A DNA stretch of 64,000 nucleotides, from assembly GCF_000003815.2 (NCBI RefSeq), contig NC_049997.1:14884213-14948212 (forward strand), in the 5' to 3' direction. This DNA comes from Branchiostoma floridae. Its lineage: Eukaryota; Chordata; Leptocardii; Amphioxiformes; Branchiostomatidae. The first letter of the stretch is position 1, and each line of letters opens with the position of its first letter. The notes under the pieces are model-generated. The model was not told where the DNA came from, made no database searches, and worked only from the letters and a program-made list of their open reading frames with translations. The translations under genes and the position numbers were made by a program. Below, piece by piece: positions 1 to 12,340 of the stretch.

Positions 1-1190
1 AAGTTCCTGAAATGTAGCTGGCATGACTCCATGGCAAACTGAATTGTACAACAACTTGCTGACAAAAAAGGGCAGTTTTGCCTAAAGTAAAATCTCCTAT
101 TTGGATTCAAAATCATCTATCTTCCTTTCAATATACCTGACATTTTACAGGGAAGGTTGATGGCTGCAAGCATCAGCAATGTAGCTGGCAAGATGCCAAA
201 TTGAATACAGCAGCTAGAAGCATTTCATTACCGAACGGCGAGTCACTGACAAACACAGAGACTTATATAAGTTATGCTGAATCATGTAAAATCTTCTGGT
301 GGGGTTCAACATCATCTATAATGTTCTGAAATTTTTAGGAAAAAGTCGTAGCTTCAACTCCTAGCAATGTATAGCTTGGCGATGCCACAGTCGACTCAGC
401 AGCTAGAAGCATTTCATTACCGAACGGCAAGTCACTGACAAACACAGAGACTTCTATAAGTTATGCTGAATCATATAAAATCTTCTCGAGGGGTTCAACA
501 TCATTTAATGTTCTGAAATCTATCAGGAAAAAGTCGTAGCTTCAACTCCTAGCAATGTATAGCTGGCACAATTCCATAGCCGACTCAGCAGCTAGAAGCA
601 TTTTATTGTGAAGCAGCAAGTCACTGACAAACACAGAGACTTCTATAAGTTATGCTGCATCATATAAAATCTTCTTGAGGGGTTCAACATCATCTAATGT
701 TCTGAAATCTATCAGGAAAAAGTCCTAGCTTCAACTCCTAGCAATGTATAGCTGGCACAATTCCATAGCCGACTCAGCAGCTAGAAGCATTTCAATACAA
801 TACCAAGCGGCGACTCGCTGACAAACACATTCAAAGAATTCTATTAGTTATGCTGAATCATATAAAATCTTCTCGAGGGGTTCAACATCAGGTAAGGAAA
901 TTTTTTAGGCAAAAGTCGTAGCTTCAAGTCCTAGCAATGTGTAGCTGGCACAATGCCACTGCCGACTCAGCAGCTAGAAGCATTTCATTACCAAGCGGCG
1001 ACTCGCTGACAAACACAGAGCCTTCTATGCTGAATCATATAAAATCTTCTCTAGGGGTTCAAAATCATGTTCTGAAATCTATCAGGACTGTCGTAGCTTC
1101 AAGTCCCTGCAATATATAGCTGGCGCGATGCCACAGACAACTCAGCAGCTGGAAGCATTTCATTACCAAACAAGGACTCTCTGACACGGG
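1..1190. repeat. ~189-bp tandem array, about six copies
   Basis: The word CAGCTAGAAGCATTT recurs at about 211, 400, 589, 778, 971 and (as CAGCTGGAAG) 1145, a period of 189 with late drift. Units share GCAATGTATAGCTGGCAC and GACAAACACAGAGACTTC. The array may extend left of the window. No conserved reading frame runs through the units. Confidence 0.85.
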
Positions 1191-4077
1191 TCCCTGTCGG
1201 AAAATGTCAGAGATAACCAATGTAGCCTGAAGGACAAGCGAACAGTTCCAGCCTTTTTCTCCCCATCAAGGACGAACCAGTGAACAGTGCGCTAACAAGC
1301 AGAATGCCAATGCTTTTGATCTCTGACGCACAGCATGTAAATCACCAGAGGGGCGTAGTTCGCCGGTTACCCCTCGAAAAAGGGAAAACCATGTGCCAGT
1401 CCGAACCAATCAGCGTCACATAGAGCACTGCTGGTGTGCAGTTGTAAAATTACAGACTTTTAGTAACTGACAATGTTGGGTCTGCTGTAGGGAATATATA
1501 GCAAAGTGGTATACATGACCTAGATCTATCATTTATCATCAGATATTTTCTCCTATGGATTTGGTGATGTTTTCTAAGACTTCTGATGTATTTTATTCAT
1601 AATTTGTCATGACAGGTTGACACAAACAGTCAAACCTTATCAACACACACACACAACAGATCACCAGGTGACAATTACTAGTCATTATTTGTATGAGAAA
1701 TTAACTGTTCTCCAACTGAGGCTAATTTTTGACAGAATCATTTGGTCTTCATCTACCTGACCTGAATATCCGTTTCTTGTGTTATTTCTTGTGTTATTTC
1801 TTGTGTTATTTATCACTGTGAATTCCTTACTATGTCTGTCCACTCGTTTTCCTGCCTAATGCAAGTTTGGATCCAGGCCAAGCCAACCTTGCTATCTTGG
1901 CCAGCAACCTTGGACCCAGGCCAACATCTTTTGCCTCAAATCCTGTCATCTTCGAATAACTGTGGACACACACCAAGACAAACAAACACATTCCTCCGTT
2001 TTCACAAACTTAAGGCCAAACAGTGATAAGGCTGGAAATACTGAAAAATGCTATAACTACATGTACCTCCCCCCTCTACAGTGATGGCATTAGTACATAT
2101 ATGCATCTAGCTCAGCTGAAACATACATGTAATTATGCAGGAATCAATCCCTGCCTTTTTTGTGTGTCCCTTTTCCTAAACTTGGAAGCAAAACAATGGG
2201 AGTTTTATGAGAACCAATCAAAACTATTTGCTGACCCGTGCCGTGTTCAAATCCGGCATGCCCAGCACAAGTTGACATTTACGTGACATGGTAAGTCAGC
2301 AATTCCCATCAGTTAGGCCTGCCCTCGAACTCTCCATTAGCGTTGGCCCCTGTAGGGATGAAGACTCTGCAAAAGTACCCGGGCACCTCTGACCCCCTCA
2401 AAGTACCTGCACCGGAGAGCAAGATACTTTCTGTCTAGACGGGCTTAACTGATGAGCCGAACTGACGCTGCCGGGATACCTGTTGTCATGGGACGGACAT
2501 GAATCTTCTTGATGTGTTGTTCAGCAACGGTAAAAGTACCCGGGTCAATACCGATCTTGTTTTTTCTTTAAATTCAACTCGACTGGGATGAGATCCATTT
2601 TAGATTGTGCGTATAAAATGTGGGAGGTACAAGATGTGTCTTGTTTAACTGCTGCAAGAACAAAGCACTGAACATGTCCAATGTCAAGTGCAAAGAATGA
2701 TGGGACAATAAATTAACTACGACCAATGGAAAACACACTTGGAAGTTGGAGCCTGGCTAAGTCCCATCATTCTTAGTCTTTGAAAAACTGAGCAAACTAC
2801 ACGTTCTCCATTGCTGTCATTGAAAAAGGTCACACTAAATTTGAAAAAAAAAATTGTTAGTAACTCCCATACTCACGATAGAAATGATTTCGCACATCAG
2901 ATAAGAATTCATTGTACACAATGAGAGTATTATTTTTAAATCCAACATTTGTCTGAGAAAACAGTTTGTCAGAGCATGTCTGTCCTTGGTGCTGAAAAAT
3001 GTCCACTAGAGTCATAAAAATGTTAATTATAATGTTTACTACATGACACATATTATAAAAGATGTTTTAAACATGAAGACTACACAGACGGCATCAACTT
3101 CTGGCTAACCAGTAGCTTTCAGTCCAAAACTATTTCAGAATCTGCTAATTTAACTAATTACAATTAAAGTCTGAACCAACTAAGTCTGAATAGATCCCAA
3201 CTAATCTCAACAGTACCTGCTAATTACAGCCAATCCCAACGGCAGAAATTAGAAGAACTCGCTAACTTCATTTGGGAAAATTGCTCCAAATTACACTGAA
3301 CAGTAATCTTGTAAAACAAAGCCTAGCTTCAGTTAACACTCTGACCCAACTTTCAGCAAAATGAAGTTATCAAATCCTTGCGGTCAGAGATTTTCAATTA
3401 GAATCTAATGGTTCCGGTTTTAAATCCCTAGCAGGTTACAGCATGTTATGCCCCTGGAAAAGGCATTTTACAATTATTTTTCTAATCAAAATGAAAATCT
3501 ACCTATCTTTGGTTGTGTATATCTTTTCTTTTTTTTATGGGGCGTACAACCGGAGGTCCAGTGTTTGAGCCAGCTGTGAACACTTTGATCATGTTTAAGA
3601 ACTCGAGTGCATGAAATGTGAAGTCTGGTTTTACGTTACGTTTACACCTTCTGTAAAAAAACTTTTGATACAGTATGTAGGGAAACAAACACAAGCAGAA
3701 TTTACTGTTGAACCTCCCCTTACAAATCTGACATAGCCTTGATGCCTAATCAACATGTAAAGCAGGCGTTCAGGATACCGGCCCAGTTAACCATGTCTAA
3801 CATCTCTTAAAATATTAAACATCTGATCGAAAATTTATCCTACTAATAACAGGAGGCTGTGAAAAAGACGGCTATGGCCAGCTCAAATTGGAAAATTGTT
3901 TTTCTTGGAACCAACACAAAAGAAGGACGGTAACTTGTTATACTTGCCAAGTATTGGTTATACATGTATTTATAGGCCCTTCCTTTATGTGCCCTTTTGA
4001 CAGCTTTGTCTATCGAATTTTTATCTCTCCATTTTGAGACCAGCCCTCCAATCCTGCAAGTCATTAGTTACACCATT
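1191..4077. other. SND1 intron or downstream DNA, no gene seen
   Basis: No exon of SND1 or other gene is recognised. At 2690-2785 an inverted pair (AAAGAATGATGGGAC and GTCCCATCATTCTTA) marks a ~95-bp MITE-like hairpin. The pair of TTTGGATCCAGG / TTGGACCCAGG motifs at 1867-1925 recurs at 28437-28490. Confidence 0.6.
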
Positions 4078-4470
4078 ATTTTATTTATTTATTTAGATTT
4101 ACCACGTTTGTGGAAGGATTGACATAACAGGTGACTACATGTATCACCTTTTCAAGATATCCCGGAGACCAGTCTGTGGGTTTGACCTACTCACACCTGG
4201 AAGGTCACCTACTCTTTTCGGTAAGTGCGGCGGGCTCTTTAAGTTGTGTGGGGTGTGGCTCTCCCCAAACATAGGACCTCCATTTAATGTCCTATCCGAG
4301 GGACATCCCTGGCCTAAGCTAGGTACTCATTTGTACCTGAGTGAAGTGAGAAAAGCCATGTCAAGTGCCTTTCCCAAGGGCACAAGATCGATGACACGAC
4401 AGGGTTCGAACTTGAGACCTCTCGGTCCCGAGCCAAACCCCAACCGCTGCGCCACGCTATCACACGGTAT
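4078..4470 (-). mobile_element. tRNA-derived SINE with LINE-like tail
   Basis: Read on the minus strand it begins with an RNA polymerase III A box (TGGCGCAGCGG) and, about 40 bases on, a B box (AGTTCGAACCC), as in a tRNA gene. A ~250-bp body follows, then a tail with GAATTTACCAC-like sequence and an AAATA repeat. The tail matches the 3' end of the LINE at 12341. A Pol III-transcribed SINE moved by LINE machinery is the simplest reading. Confidence 0.78.
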
Positions 4471-5560
4471 CTGCATCAAATCCTTTCACTCTACATTACT
4501 AGTATTAAAATACATGTAACTGCAAACACACTTCAGGTCAAACAAACAAACAGATCAAAAACTGTCTATTCACAGATTTTGTAAAGACAAAAATGATTCT
4601 GAGCTCCCCTTTGGATCTTTTCAAATGGAACAACCCAAAGTCAATTCAAACTGGAATTCAATCACGTTTCTATTTTACGTCGGAAATCTGGACTTGGTCT
4701 ATAGCCACTATTCCGTAACACGGGATTTATTTTACTCATCTCATGTGACTGTGCCGGTTTTTATCTCACCAGCATGACATATAGAACAGCTAAAATTACT
4801 CTGGGTATGGGATTATGTTTAATGTTACAAACTTAACAACCTCCATTCCTCAAGTCTCGACTGCGCCATTATGCACACCAGACGACTACCGGTACAATTT
4901 CACACAAAACATAATAGAGTTTGGTAAATATAATGGACTTTGTGGGTAAGAATTTCAAAATAACATTGAAATTACAATACAGAACTTAGAAGGCTTTAAA
5001 TACATGTAAATTCTGACCAAGTCACTTTAGAAGAGTTGTAGATTTAGCGTTTCTTGAATTGGCTCACACTGAGTCACAGTTAGTGTCTGTGCACATAAAA
5101 TGGCTACCAGCAATGCTGCACGTTAAATCTAAGGAATGGATCAAGTATAACAATCTTTGGGTTCTTCTTCTTCTATTCCAATCATTTGTACTAAAGTGGC
5201 TCAATCATTTTCATTCCTAGAACAAACAAAAAACAACTATTTCCTGAATATCATTTTATCCATTCCAAAAAGACAAGTAACAAGAATTCGTAGACCTCAG
5301 GCCTGCATGTATTGTTTTGGATTATGCTGATACGTTGTGTGCTATCAGGTCTGTTGTTAAGGTGGGTGGGTATGGTGTTGATTGTGTCTGTGTCTGAATT
5401 TACTTGAATTTACCTGAATGTACCTGAACTGCAGAGACTCCGTGGCCTGTTTCTGCAGTCAGGAGCTTGAAGGCTGGTAGCCCTCTGTCGCTCCTCCGAC
5501 GATTTTGGCCTCTATGTGTTTGTTTGTCTGTTTGTCTGGATAATTGTACATAACTAGGCA
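4471..5560. other. No gene or clear repeat seen
   Basis: AT-rich unique-looking DNA with scattered TACATGTA words. No splice-bounded coding segment recognised. Confidence 0.5.
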
Positions 5561-6300
5561 TAGATTATGCAAATGTACAAACTTTCCTCATTAATTATGC
5601 AAAATAGCTGTCGATTTGCATGATTAGAATTCCATCATGTAAGTCTTCCCTTTGGCTATCTACATACCAAAAATCATGACGATCCGTCAACACGTTTATA
5701 TTTTCTCATTAATTATGCAAATGAAGCCGTCATGTGCATAATTAATTAGCCTTGATATTTCTCTCTTTCTCCTGTATATATGTGACAAGTTTGAAAGTCC
5801 TATCATGAAATGAAGTGGATTTATAAACTTTCCTCATTAATTATGCAAATTAGCTGCTGATTTGCATAATTAGTCTTCCATTATGTGCATTGTTACTTGG
5901 GCTATCTACATAGGGCTATCTACATACCAAAAATCATGACGATTCATCAACACATTCTCGAGTTATTCTCGTCCAAAGTTTGAAAGGAAATCGGCGACTG
6001 CAGTTCTAAAGAAGCCGCTAGGGGGTCCAAACTTACAGCACTTACTCTCTGCCCCAATGGCTATCTACCACTAAAAAATCACAACCAAAGCATGTCTTAA
6101 ATATAATATATATATGATATAAAAGATTGAGGTTCTGCTGCAGTACCTTAGCAAGCCGCTAGGGGACCCATTATCGAACTTGACCTTCAATTTCCCGACC
6201 CCTACCCACCTACCAAATATCATCGGGATCCATCCAAGGCTTCTCGAGTTATGCTGTTAACACACAGACACACAGACCCACAAGCCCAAAACATAACCTT
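5561..6300. repeat. Dispersed repeat cluster (TTAATTATGCAAAT and CGAGTTAT units)
   Basis: CTCATTAATTATGCAAA recurs near 5586, 5705 and 5832 followed by GATTTGCAT. Downstream come AAGCCGCTAGGGG units (6009, 6152) ending GGATCCATCCAAGGCTTCTC and an ACACACAGAC tail. The same family recurs at 23880-24430 and in part at 55980-56130. It looks like the 3' end of an old retroelement. Confidence 0.6.
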
Positions 6301-6499
6301 AGCCATTTTGGTTAAGGTAACCAATACAACACCGATACATTATCTGGCAGGAGCTGAAGCATCATCTGGCAGCAGCAGCATCTGGCACAAACAGGGGATA
6401 CAAAGTAACCCAATACATTGAAGGTGACCTACATGTAGGCCCCTGCTAACCAGATGACCGTCACCTGTTTTCACAACCAAGTAGATATTAGGGGGATGC

Positions 6500-7150
6500 C
6501 CCAACCACACGAAAACAGGATCAACCTATACAGTATCAAGTTCAAGGACTAGGAGGCCCAAAATCAAACCTGACCAACAGGACACCACCAACAATTCATG
6601 TACCAAAAAGCAACACAATGGCACCTTGCGTTCCGGAGATACAGCGCACGCCTCCTGCCCGCACAAAAGGTAACCTGGAATGTCAAGTTCAAGCACCAAG
6701 GGTGCCAAAATCAAAATTGAGAATTATTCAGCCACCGCCGACACATGTGCCAAATATCATCGCGCCCGCACCAACCGTTCAGAAGATATCACTCCGAAAA
6801 ACCCCTCCCGGACACAAAATTCGACCTGCCGCGTCAAGTTCAAACGCGACAAGGCCCAAAGTCAATGCTAGGCAACAGGCAACAAACCCCCACCCATGCA
6901 CCAAAAATCATCGCAATGGCGCGTGTCGTTCCGGACACACAGCGCCAAAAGTGCCCCAAAAAACACAAAAAATGCCACCTGCAATGTCAAGCTCAAGTGC
7001 CAGGAGGCCCAAAATCACACCTGAGTGTCAGGCCACCACCCCCAACCCACGTACCAAAAATCGTCGTGCTCGCACCATCCGCTCTCGAGATACAGCGCCC
7101 TAAATCCCCAGCTTCCAAAAGTTCCCACGCCCGTGAAAACCATACCTGCA
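6500..7150. repeat. ~155-bp four-unit array of the same dispersed family
   Basis: Units marked by AATGTCAAGTTCAAG, AGGCCCAAAATCA and CACCAAAAATCATCGC recur at a spacing of about 150-158 bp. A 161-codon open frame crosses it, but is explained by the repeats. Confidence 0.6.
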
Positions 7151-7266
7151 TACATGCAGGTAACAATTAAAGTGACTATCACTTAAATTTGTTTCTTACA
7201 ACTATAATGTAGCAAACTGCCTATGCAAGTAACAGTCACTCATACCAAAACAACAAGCTGCATATA

Positions 7267-7590
7267 ACTTTATAAGACAAGACTGTACGGTTGGATCCAC
7301 TCACATTGGGAAGGACCAGGTCCTGTATTGTTTTTCAAAAAGTGTGGTAGAATCTTTAATGTGCTGGAGGTGTGGTTATCCCCGAACACAGGACCTACAT
7401 GTACACAACAGGTTTTACGCCGCAACTGAGAGGACGCCCCTCTCCAGAGCTAAGTGCTCATAGTCAAGTCTAGGGAAATAGTTGTAAAGTGCCTTACCCA
7501 AGAGCACAACACTGTGGCCTACTACTGGGGATTCAAACCGAGAAACATTAGATGCTTGTCAACAACCCTAACCACAAAACTACCTTTATT
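7267..7590 (-). mobile_element. tRNA-derived SINE, second copy (diverged)
   Basis: Same body order as 4078-4470 on the minus strand, with A box-like TGGTTAGGGTTG and B box-like GGTTTGAATCCCC. The 5' tRNA-like part is from a different or more diverged tRNA. Confidence 0.6.
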
Positions 7591-8221
7591 ACTCTGTGAC
7601 TGGAGGGTAACCTCCAGCAACAGAGTCTTGTAATCACTTTGTGCGTTGGGTGTTCGCACCTATATCTCTGTGTTCCGTATGCCGCAATCGCATGTGGATT
7701 GGCATGTCGTCTGTACTCCGTTGGGAAATGATGCACGTTATTTTTTTTTCGCCGTAGCTGTTTTTATTATGGATGTAATAATTTCAGTTTTCACCCCTAC
7801 GCCGTCCGGTATAGTGGTTCAGGTCTTCCTTATGATTGCGCCTTAAGCTTTGTGGTAATTTGATACCGTCAAGCAGATGTTGTCCTCGTCGGAATATGCC
7901 ATCTCGTTCGGGCTTTGCGTTTCCAATATTGAGGTTGGTTTGACATAGCATACTGTTAACATTTTGCGCGGTTGATAGTCATATGCATTTTATGGAATCC
8001 TTGGGATCTTTTTTTTTTCGCGGTAGCTGTTTTCATTATCGATGTAATAATTTGAGAAATCACCCCAATTTCCCTGGTATTGTGGAACAGCTGGCGTATT
8101 CTGTATGCGACATAAACACTGTGTCATACCCCACAGAAAACATCACAACCGACATAAATCATTATTAGGTCACAGAGTATGTTTTTTTTGTTTTTTTTAA
8201 GGCTACCAACTTCAATTTGCT

Positions 8222-8372
8222 AAAGACTTTTGTAGCCTATATAGGAAAGTCGTGTTAAGTGCCTTTCCCAAGGGCACAAGATCGGTGACACGGCGGGGTT
8301 TGAACTCAGGACCTTCTGGACCTGAGTCAAACATGCTGTCGATTGCGCCACGCGGTCCCACCTACGGTAACT
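8222..8372 (-). mobile_element. tRNA-derived SINE, 5' fragment
   Basis: Minus-strand GTGGCGCAATCGACAGC (A box) and GAGTTCAAACCCC (B box), then the AAGGCACTTAACACGAC body. The rest is missing. Confidence 0.65.
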
Positions 8373-8625
8373 TGTTTCCTCTTGGAAATCCAAAAGTTTT
8401 CGTAAAAAAAGATGCCTCTTCACTTTTTTGAAAACCAGAACAAACTGGGAGATAACAGTTTAATAACTGTTCCATGTGCAATGTCCCAGTTGTTATCTGT
8501 GCTCATGACCTCTGACCTCTCTGTAACTGCTATCTGTCCCCCTTTGGTGTTGTGCTGGGTGACCCTGGGTGACCTTGTGTATTGATCTCAAACTCTCCGA
8601 CATGGTCCATTGTTGATTGCTTCTT

Positions 8626-9361
8626 CATTGCTAAAGGCCCCTATTGTCAGATTTTGGAGCTAAAACTGGACGTAATTTTTACTAGAACAAAACTTAGATA
8701 GGTCTCCTTTCATAGCAATACATTTTTGTCAATTTATAACATTGAAATGTTATCTATAAGCAAAAGAAAACAGTGATGTGTTGAACTACATGTAGTCACC
8801 AGTAGCTTTTTTCATTGCTAAAGGCCCCTATCATCAGATTTTGGAGCTAAACTAGACGTAATTTTCACTAAGAGCAAACTTACAGACAGGTCTCCTTTCA
8901 TAGCAATACATTTTTGTCAATTCATAACATTGAAATGTTATCTATAACCAAAAGAAAACAGTGACGTATTAAACTAGTCACCAGTAGCTTTTTTCATTGC
9001 TAAAGGCCCCTATTGTCAGATTTTGGAGCTGAAACTAGACATAATTTTCACTAGAACAAAGATTTTTAACCAGTCTCCTTTCATAGCAATACATTTTTGT
9101 CAATTCATAACATTGAAATGTTTATCTACTTGTATAACCAAAAAGAAAACAGTGATGTGTTGAACTAGTCACCAGTATTGTTAAAGGCTCCTATTGTCAG
9201 ATTTAGGAGCTAAAACTTGACTTAACTTTCACTACAACAAAATTTATACAGGTTTCTTTTCATACATTTTTGTCAATTCAAAACTGTACATTGAAATGTT
9301 TATCTACAAGTACAACCAACGAGAAAAAGAAAACAGTGAAGTGTTGAACTAGTCACCTGTA
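8626..9361. repeat. ~183-bp tandem array, four copies
   Basis: CATTGCTAAAGGCCCCTAT starts units at 8626, 8813, 8995 and (diverged) 9176. Each has CAGATTTTGGAGCTAAAACT, CTCCTTTCATAGCAATACAT and AACTAGTCACCAGTAG. The last copy is the most diverged. Confidence 0.85.
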
Positions 9362-11060
9362 GTGTGCACAAAAGCAAAGCTGATTTGCAAACAAATCGCA
9401 GATTTTCAAAACATTCCTTCAGTGCAAAAACCTGGAATTGTACTCTGTGAATATCGCTTGGCAAAACAATCAGGCAAATTCTGGAGGAAATACCTAAACA
9501 TTGACTGAATGTTTGTTCAAAATTTCAAATCACCCTTTAAAACCATAGAGAACCCTAATGCTGTTCAGATTATTGCTATTTTCACTTATTTTGACAGAGG
9601 AAGACAGAAATAGTTTTGTTGTAAATAATTCTTTTTTTAATCTTCTCCGCGTTGCCAGTGAGTCACTGGCATTAATACGATTATTCCTAATCTTACTTCT
9701 ACCCTGGATTAAGTTTATCTCCTAAGCTGTGGTACATGTATGTACTGTGTGACCGTAGGTCTTTGACTTGAAGTGACATTTTAATGCTTTGCGCTATCGA
9801 GAAACAAATACAGCAAAATGTTATCAAAATATTGTGTGTATGAAGATGCAATATTCAATGTTAATTTATGATATGGCAATATTACGTCATGTACCATAAT
9901 CCAACAAGAGCCAACTTACATTGTAGCTCTCAAAAATGATCTGTCTTCTCTCAAATTTGAGCTTCAATTATTTACAATTACATGTTGTAGACACTGCTAC
10001 TGTATATGAATATTATAACAAAATAGACGATTTGTCCTATATGCATAGACTAAATTAAAATTGAACGATAAAATCTGACCTAAGAAAATTACAGCATAAC
10101 AACGTTTACCACATTTCAACGAGTATTCTACTATCTAAGGAGTCAAGAACCCCTTTATATTAGAAACTTTCAAGTTCCAATCCACGCCTTTAAACCAACT
10201 CACAGAAAACCTCAACTTTTTGACCAACCAGCAGCTTCTTTTTCTAAAAGCAATCATTTTCCGCTAATCCTATTGGACAGTGGGTAGATAGGGCTGTCCT
10301 AGAGGATCACTAACTCATAACACCAGGTCAGCTTTCTTTGTCACCCTCTAACCAACCGCACTTCCTAAATGTTATACCAACTCTACAATATTCCAGCAAA
10401 ATAGATGGTTCAGTTTTCTGAAATGTTTGACAGAAGTATTTAGAAACAGCACTGAAAAAGAATATTAATTTCATTTGCAATAATGATTCTCCATTTAGTT
10501 GAGGTCTGTTTCTGTTAGTGTTTGTGAGTCCGTAGGCAATCTTCATTAGGATATCTGTGGGCCTTGTTCCGGAGACAAATTGTCCGCGGCAAGTGAGCAT
10601 CTGTCATTGTCACCAACGGATAGATGTAGATGTGGAGACACACACTGCACATGGCGATGGTACTGGGGTAGCTGGGGCAGCCGGGGGCCCTCTAGGGGAT
10701 TTGAAGACTCCAATAAAACTTATATAATTATATAGACATGCCTTACATGTACATTGTACATACATGTGAAGCCCCTGTCACACCAACAACTACATGTATA
10801 GCTACCTTTGGCTGTATTTGTTGATCGCCAAAGGTTGCAGAATCCATGTTTCACCAGAGACCTGAAAGTCTACACCATCACATCGGATGGGGCACTGGGA
10901 GACAACAGCCAATTTTCAAAAATTGCGCAATGATCGAGAGAACACTGGCATATTACTAAAATAAAAAGAATGTCATTTGGGGCTTGCAGACTCATTGACT
11001 AATAGATTTTCCTGCTGTGTGACAGGCCTTGGCCAGGGCTGTGTACACAAATCTTTCTTG
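9362..11060. other. No gene seen
   Basis: AT-rich intronic DNA. I looked here for the missing SND1 SN4, SN5 and Tudor exons on the minus strand and found none. Confidence 0.5.
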
Positions 11061-11067
11061 TACCTGT

Positions 11068-11490
11068 CTAGGGATGGGTACCAGAACAGAAAATTCAAGT
11101 ACAGGTCCGATTCAGAGGATCTGAACCTGGACCTGATTGTCTGTGAAAACTTGTGAATGGGCAATACTCAAAACAATGGTCCATTTCCCTACAAAGAAAT
11201 CTGTTTGATCAAGGAGCTTTCATCCTTGGCTTGATGGAGTATTTGACTCCAACTGGCATTTTAAAATCCTAAAAGGCTAACTGCCTCTGTTTGACTGTAA
11301 AATTTGGTAGAAATGACTATAAACTCTACTGTACTTCGCTCTTGTCATTTTCTTCGACCAGAAAGCCAAAATATTTGAACACCTGCTCACATAATGTTTA
11401 TTTTCTGATGGGTACAACATCTCGTCCACCAAATTTTTTCTGGTCCGTTTTTTTAGACCTGTTCAACAAGAAAAACAGTCTTGTACTAAC
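11068..11490 (+). mobile_element. AGGGGTGGGTAC-family element (hAT-like MITE), copy 1
   Basis: It starts AGGGATGGGTACCAGAACAG and ends GTTCAACAAGAAAAACAG; the whole order matches 50807-51220. Related fragments lie at 37728-37870 and, reversed, from about 63600 to beyond 64000. Confidence 0.6.
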
Positions 11491-11530
11491 CTGTGCCCAA
11501 AACTAAAAGTTACTTACATATAGGTCCAAA

Positions 11531-11727
11531 TACTGTAAATGCAGAAACTTTCGTGGCGGTGTAATGTTCGCGGTTTTCACGGTGGCTGCATCACCGCGAA
11601 CATATTCCATGGCAGTAAGAGACTACAGTGAGTGCATGGTGCTACCGCAAACTTAAAACCACCGCAAAAAGTCATTTTCCCGCTATCGCGAAATTAAATC
11701 CCTGTAAACTTAAATGCATTTACAGTA
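11531..11727. mobile_element. TACTGTAAATGCA MITE, copy 1
   Basis: Bounded by TACTGTAAATGCAGAAAC and TGCATTTACAGTA as inverted ends with a TA at each tip, typical of Tc1/mariner-type MITEs. The middle is rich in TTCGCGGT/ACCGCGAA words. The family occurs four times in this window. Confidence 0.82.
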
Positions 11728-12209
11728 TACGCACCATTCTGCCAAGACTGCATAACTCAACACAGGAAAGATGATTCACTACACCGTTAGTACTCCTTTG
11801 GCTTATAGCTGGTTTCAACACCAACCTTCTGAATGCAAGGTTCGAACCCTCCTCCCCCTAGGCCACTACACCAGTAAAAGTCCCAACAAAAAAGTTTTTA
11901 CGAGAAGTAACACACCGCATTATCACTCATCTGTAAGGTCAACATCCTCATTTCCACGCTGATGTTGTTTACAGCTGCTACGGCATATGAGCGCCGCAAA
12001 CCCGTAAATTGAACCGTAAAATATTCCGAATACCTCTGACATGAGTCCTCGTAAAAAATCAGATTTACTTCGCGGTTTTTAATCACATTCCCGAAGCAAT
12101 ACGGTGCAAGAAAACATCCTTTCAAGTTAGACGCCCCACAGCGAAATGAGTATATTTAAAAAGATTCATATTGTATGGCAAAGATTTTTCAGCGTTGTAG
12201 CTACATGAT

Positions 12210-12340
12210 GTAATATACCAAATTTTATGACGTGATAAATTATAAATGATTCCTGACTCTTACTCTGATAACGTTGAAACATTGCCCCCCTCCCCACACA
12301 GAGAGAGATCATCATTAAATGGTCCAGTGCTGTAAATAAC
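12210..12340. repeat. ~100-bp minisatellite, left of the LINE
   Basis: One unit with ACGTTGAAACATTGCCCCCC and a GTGCTGTAAATAAC end, matching units at 15557-15895. Confidence 0.7.

Noticed and set aside
4380-4470. Possible tRNA gene with A and B boxes
   Set aside because: The cloverleaf is not completed and the sequence runs on into a SINE body repeated elsewhere in the window.
6618-7103. 161-codon open frame on the plus strand
   Set aside because: It runs through a four-unit dispersed-repeat array. Overlapping frames are equally open and the protein is low-complexity P/K/T-rich with no domain.
7646-8168. Small plus-strand frames at 7646-7846 and 7983-8168
   Set aside because: They share a repeated TTCGC.GTAGCTGTTTT.ATTAT unit and are duplicated repeat sequence, not genes.
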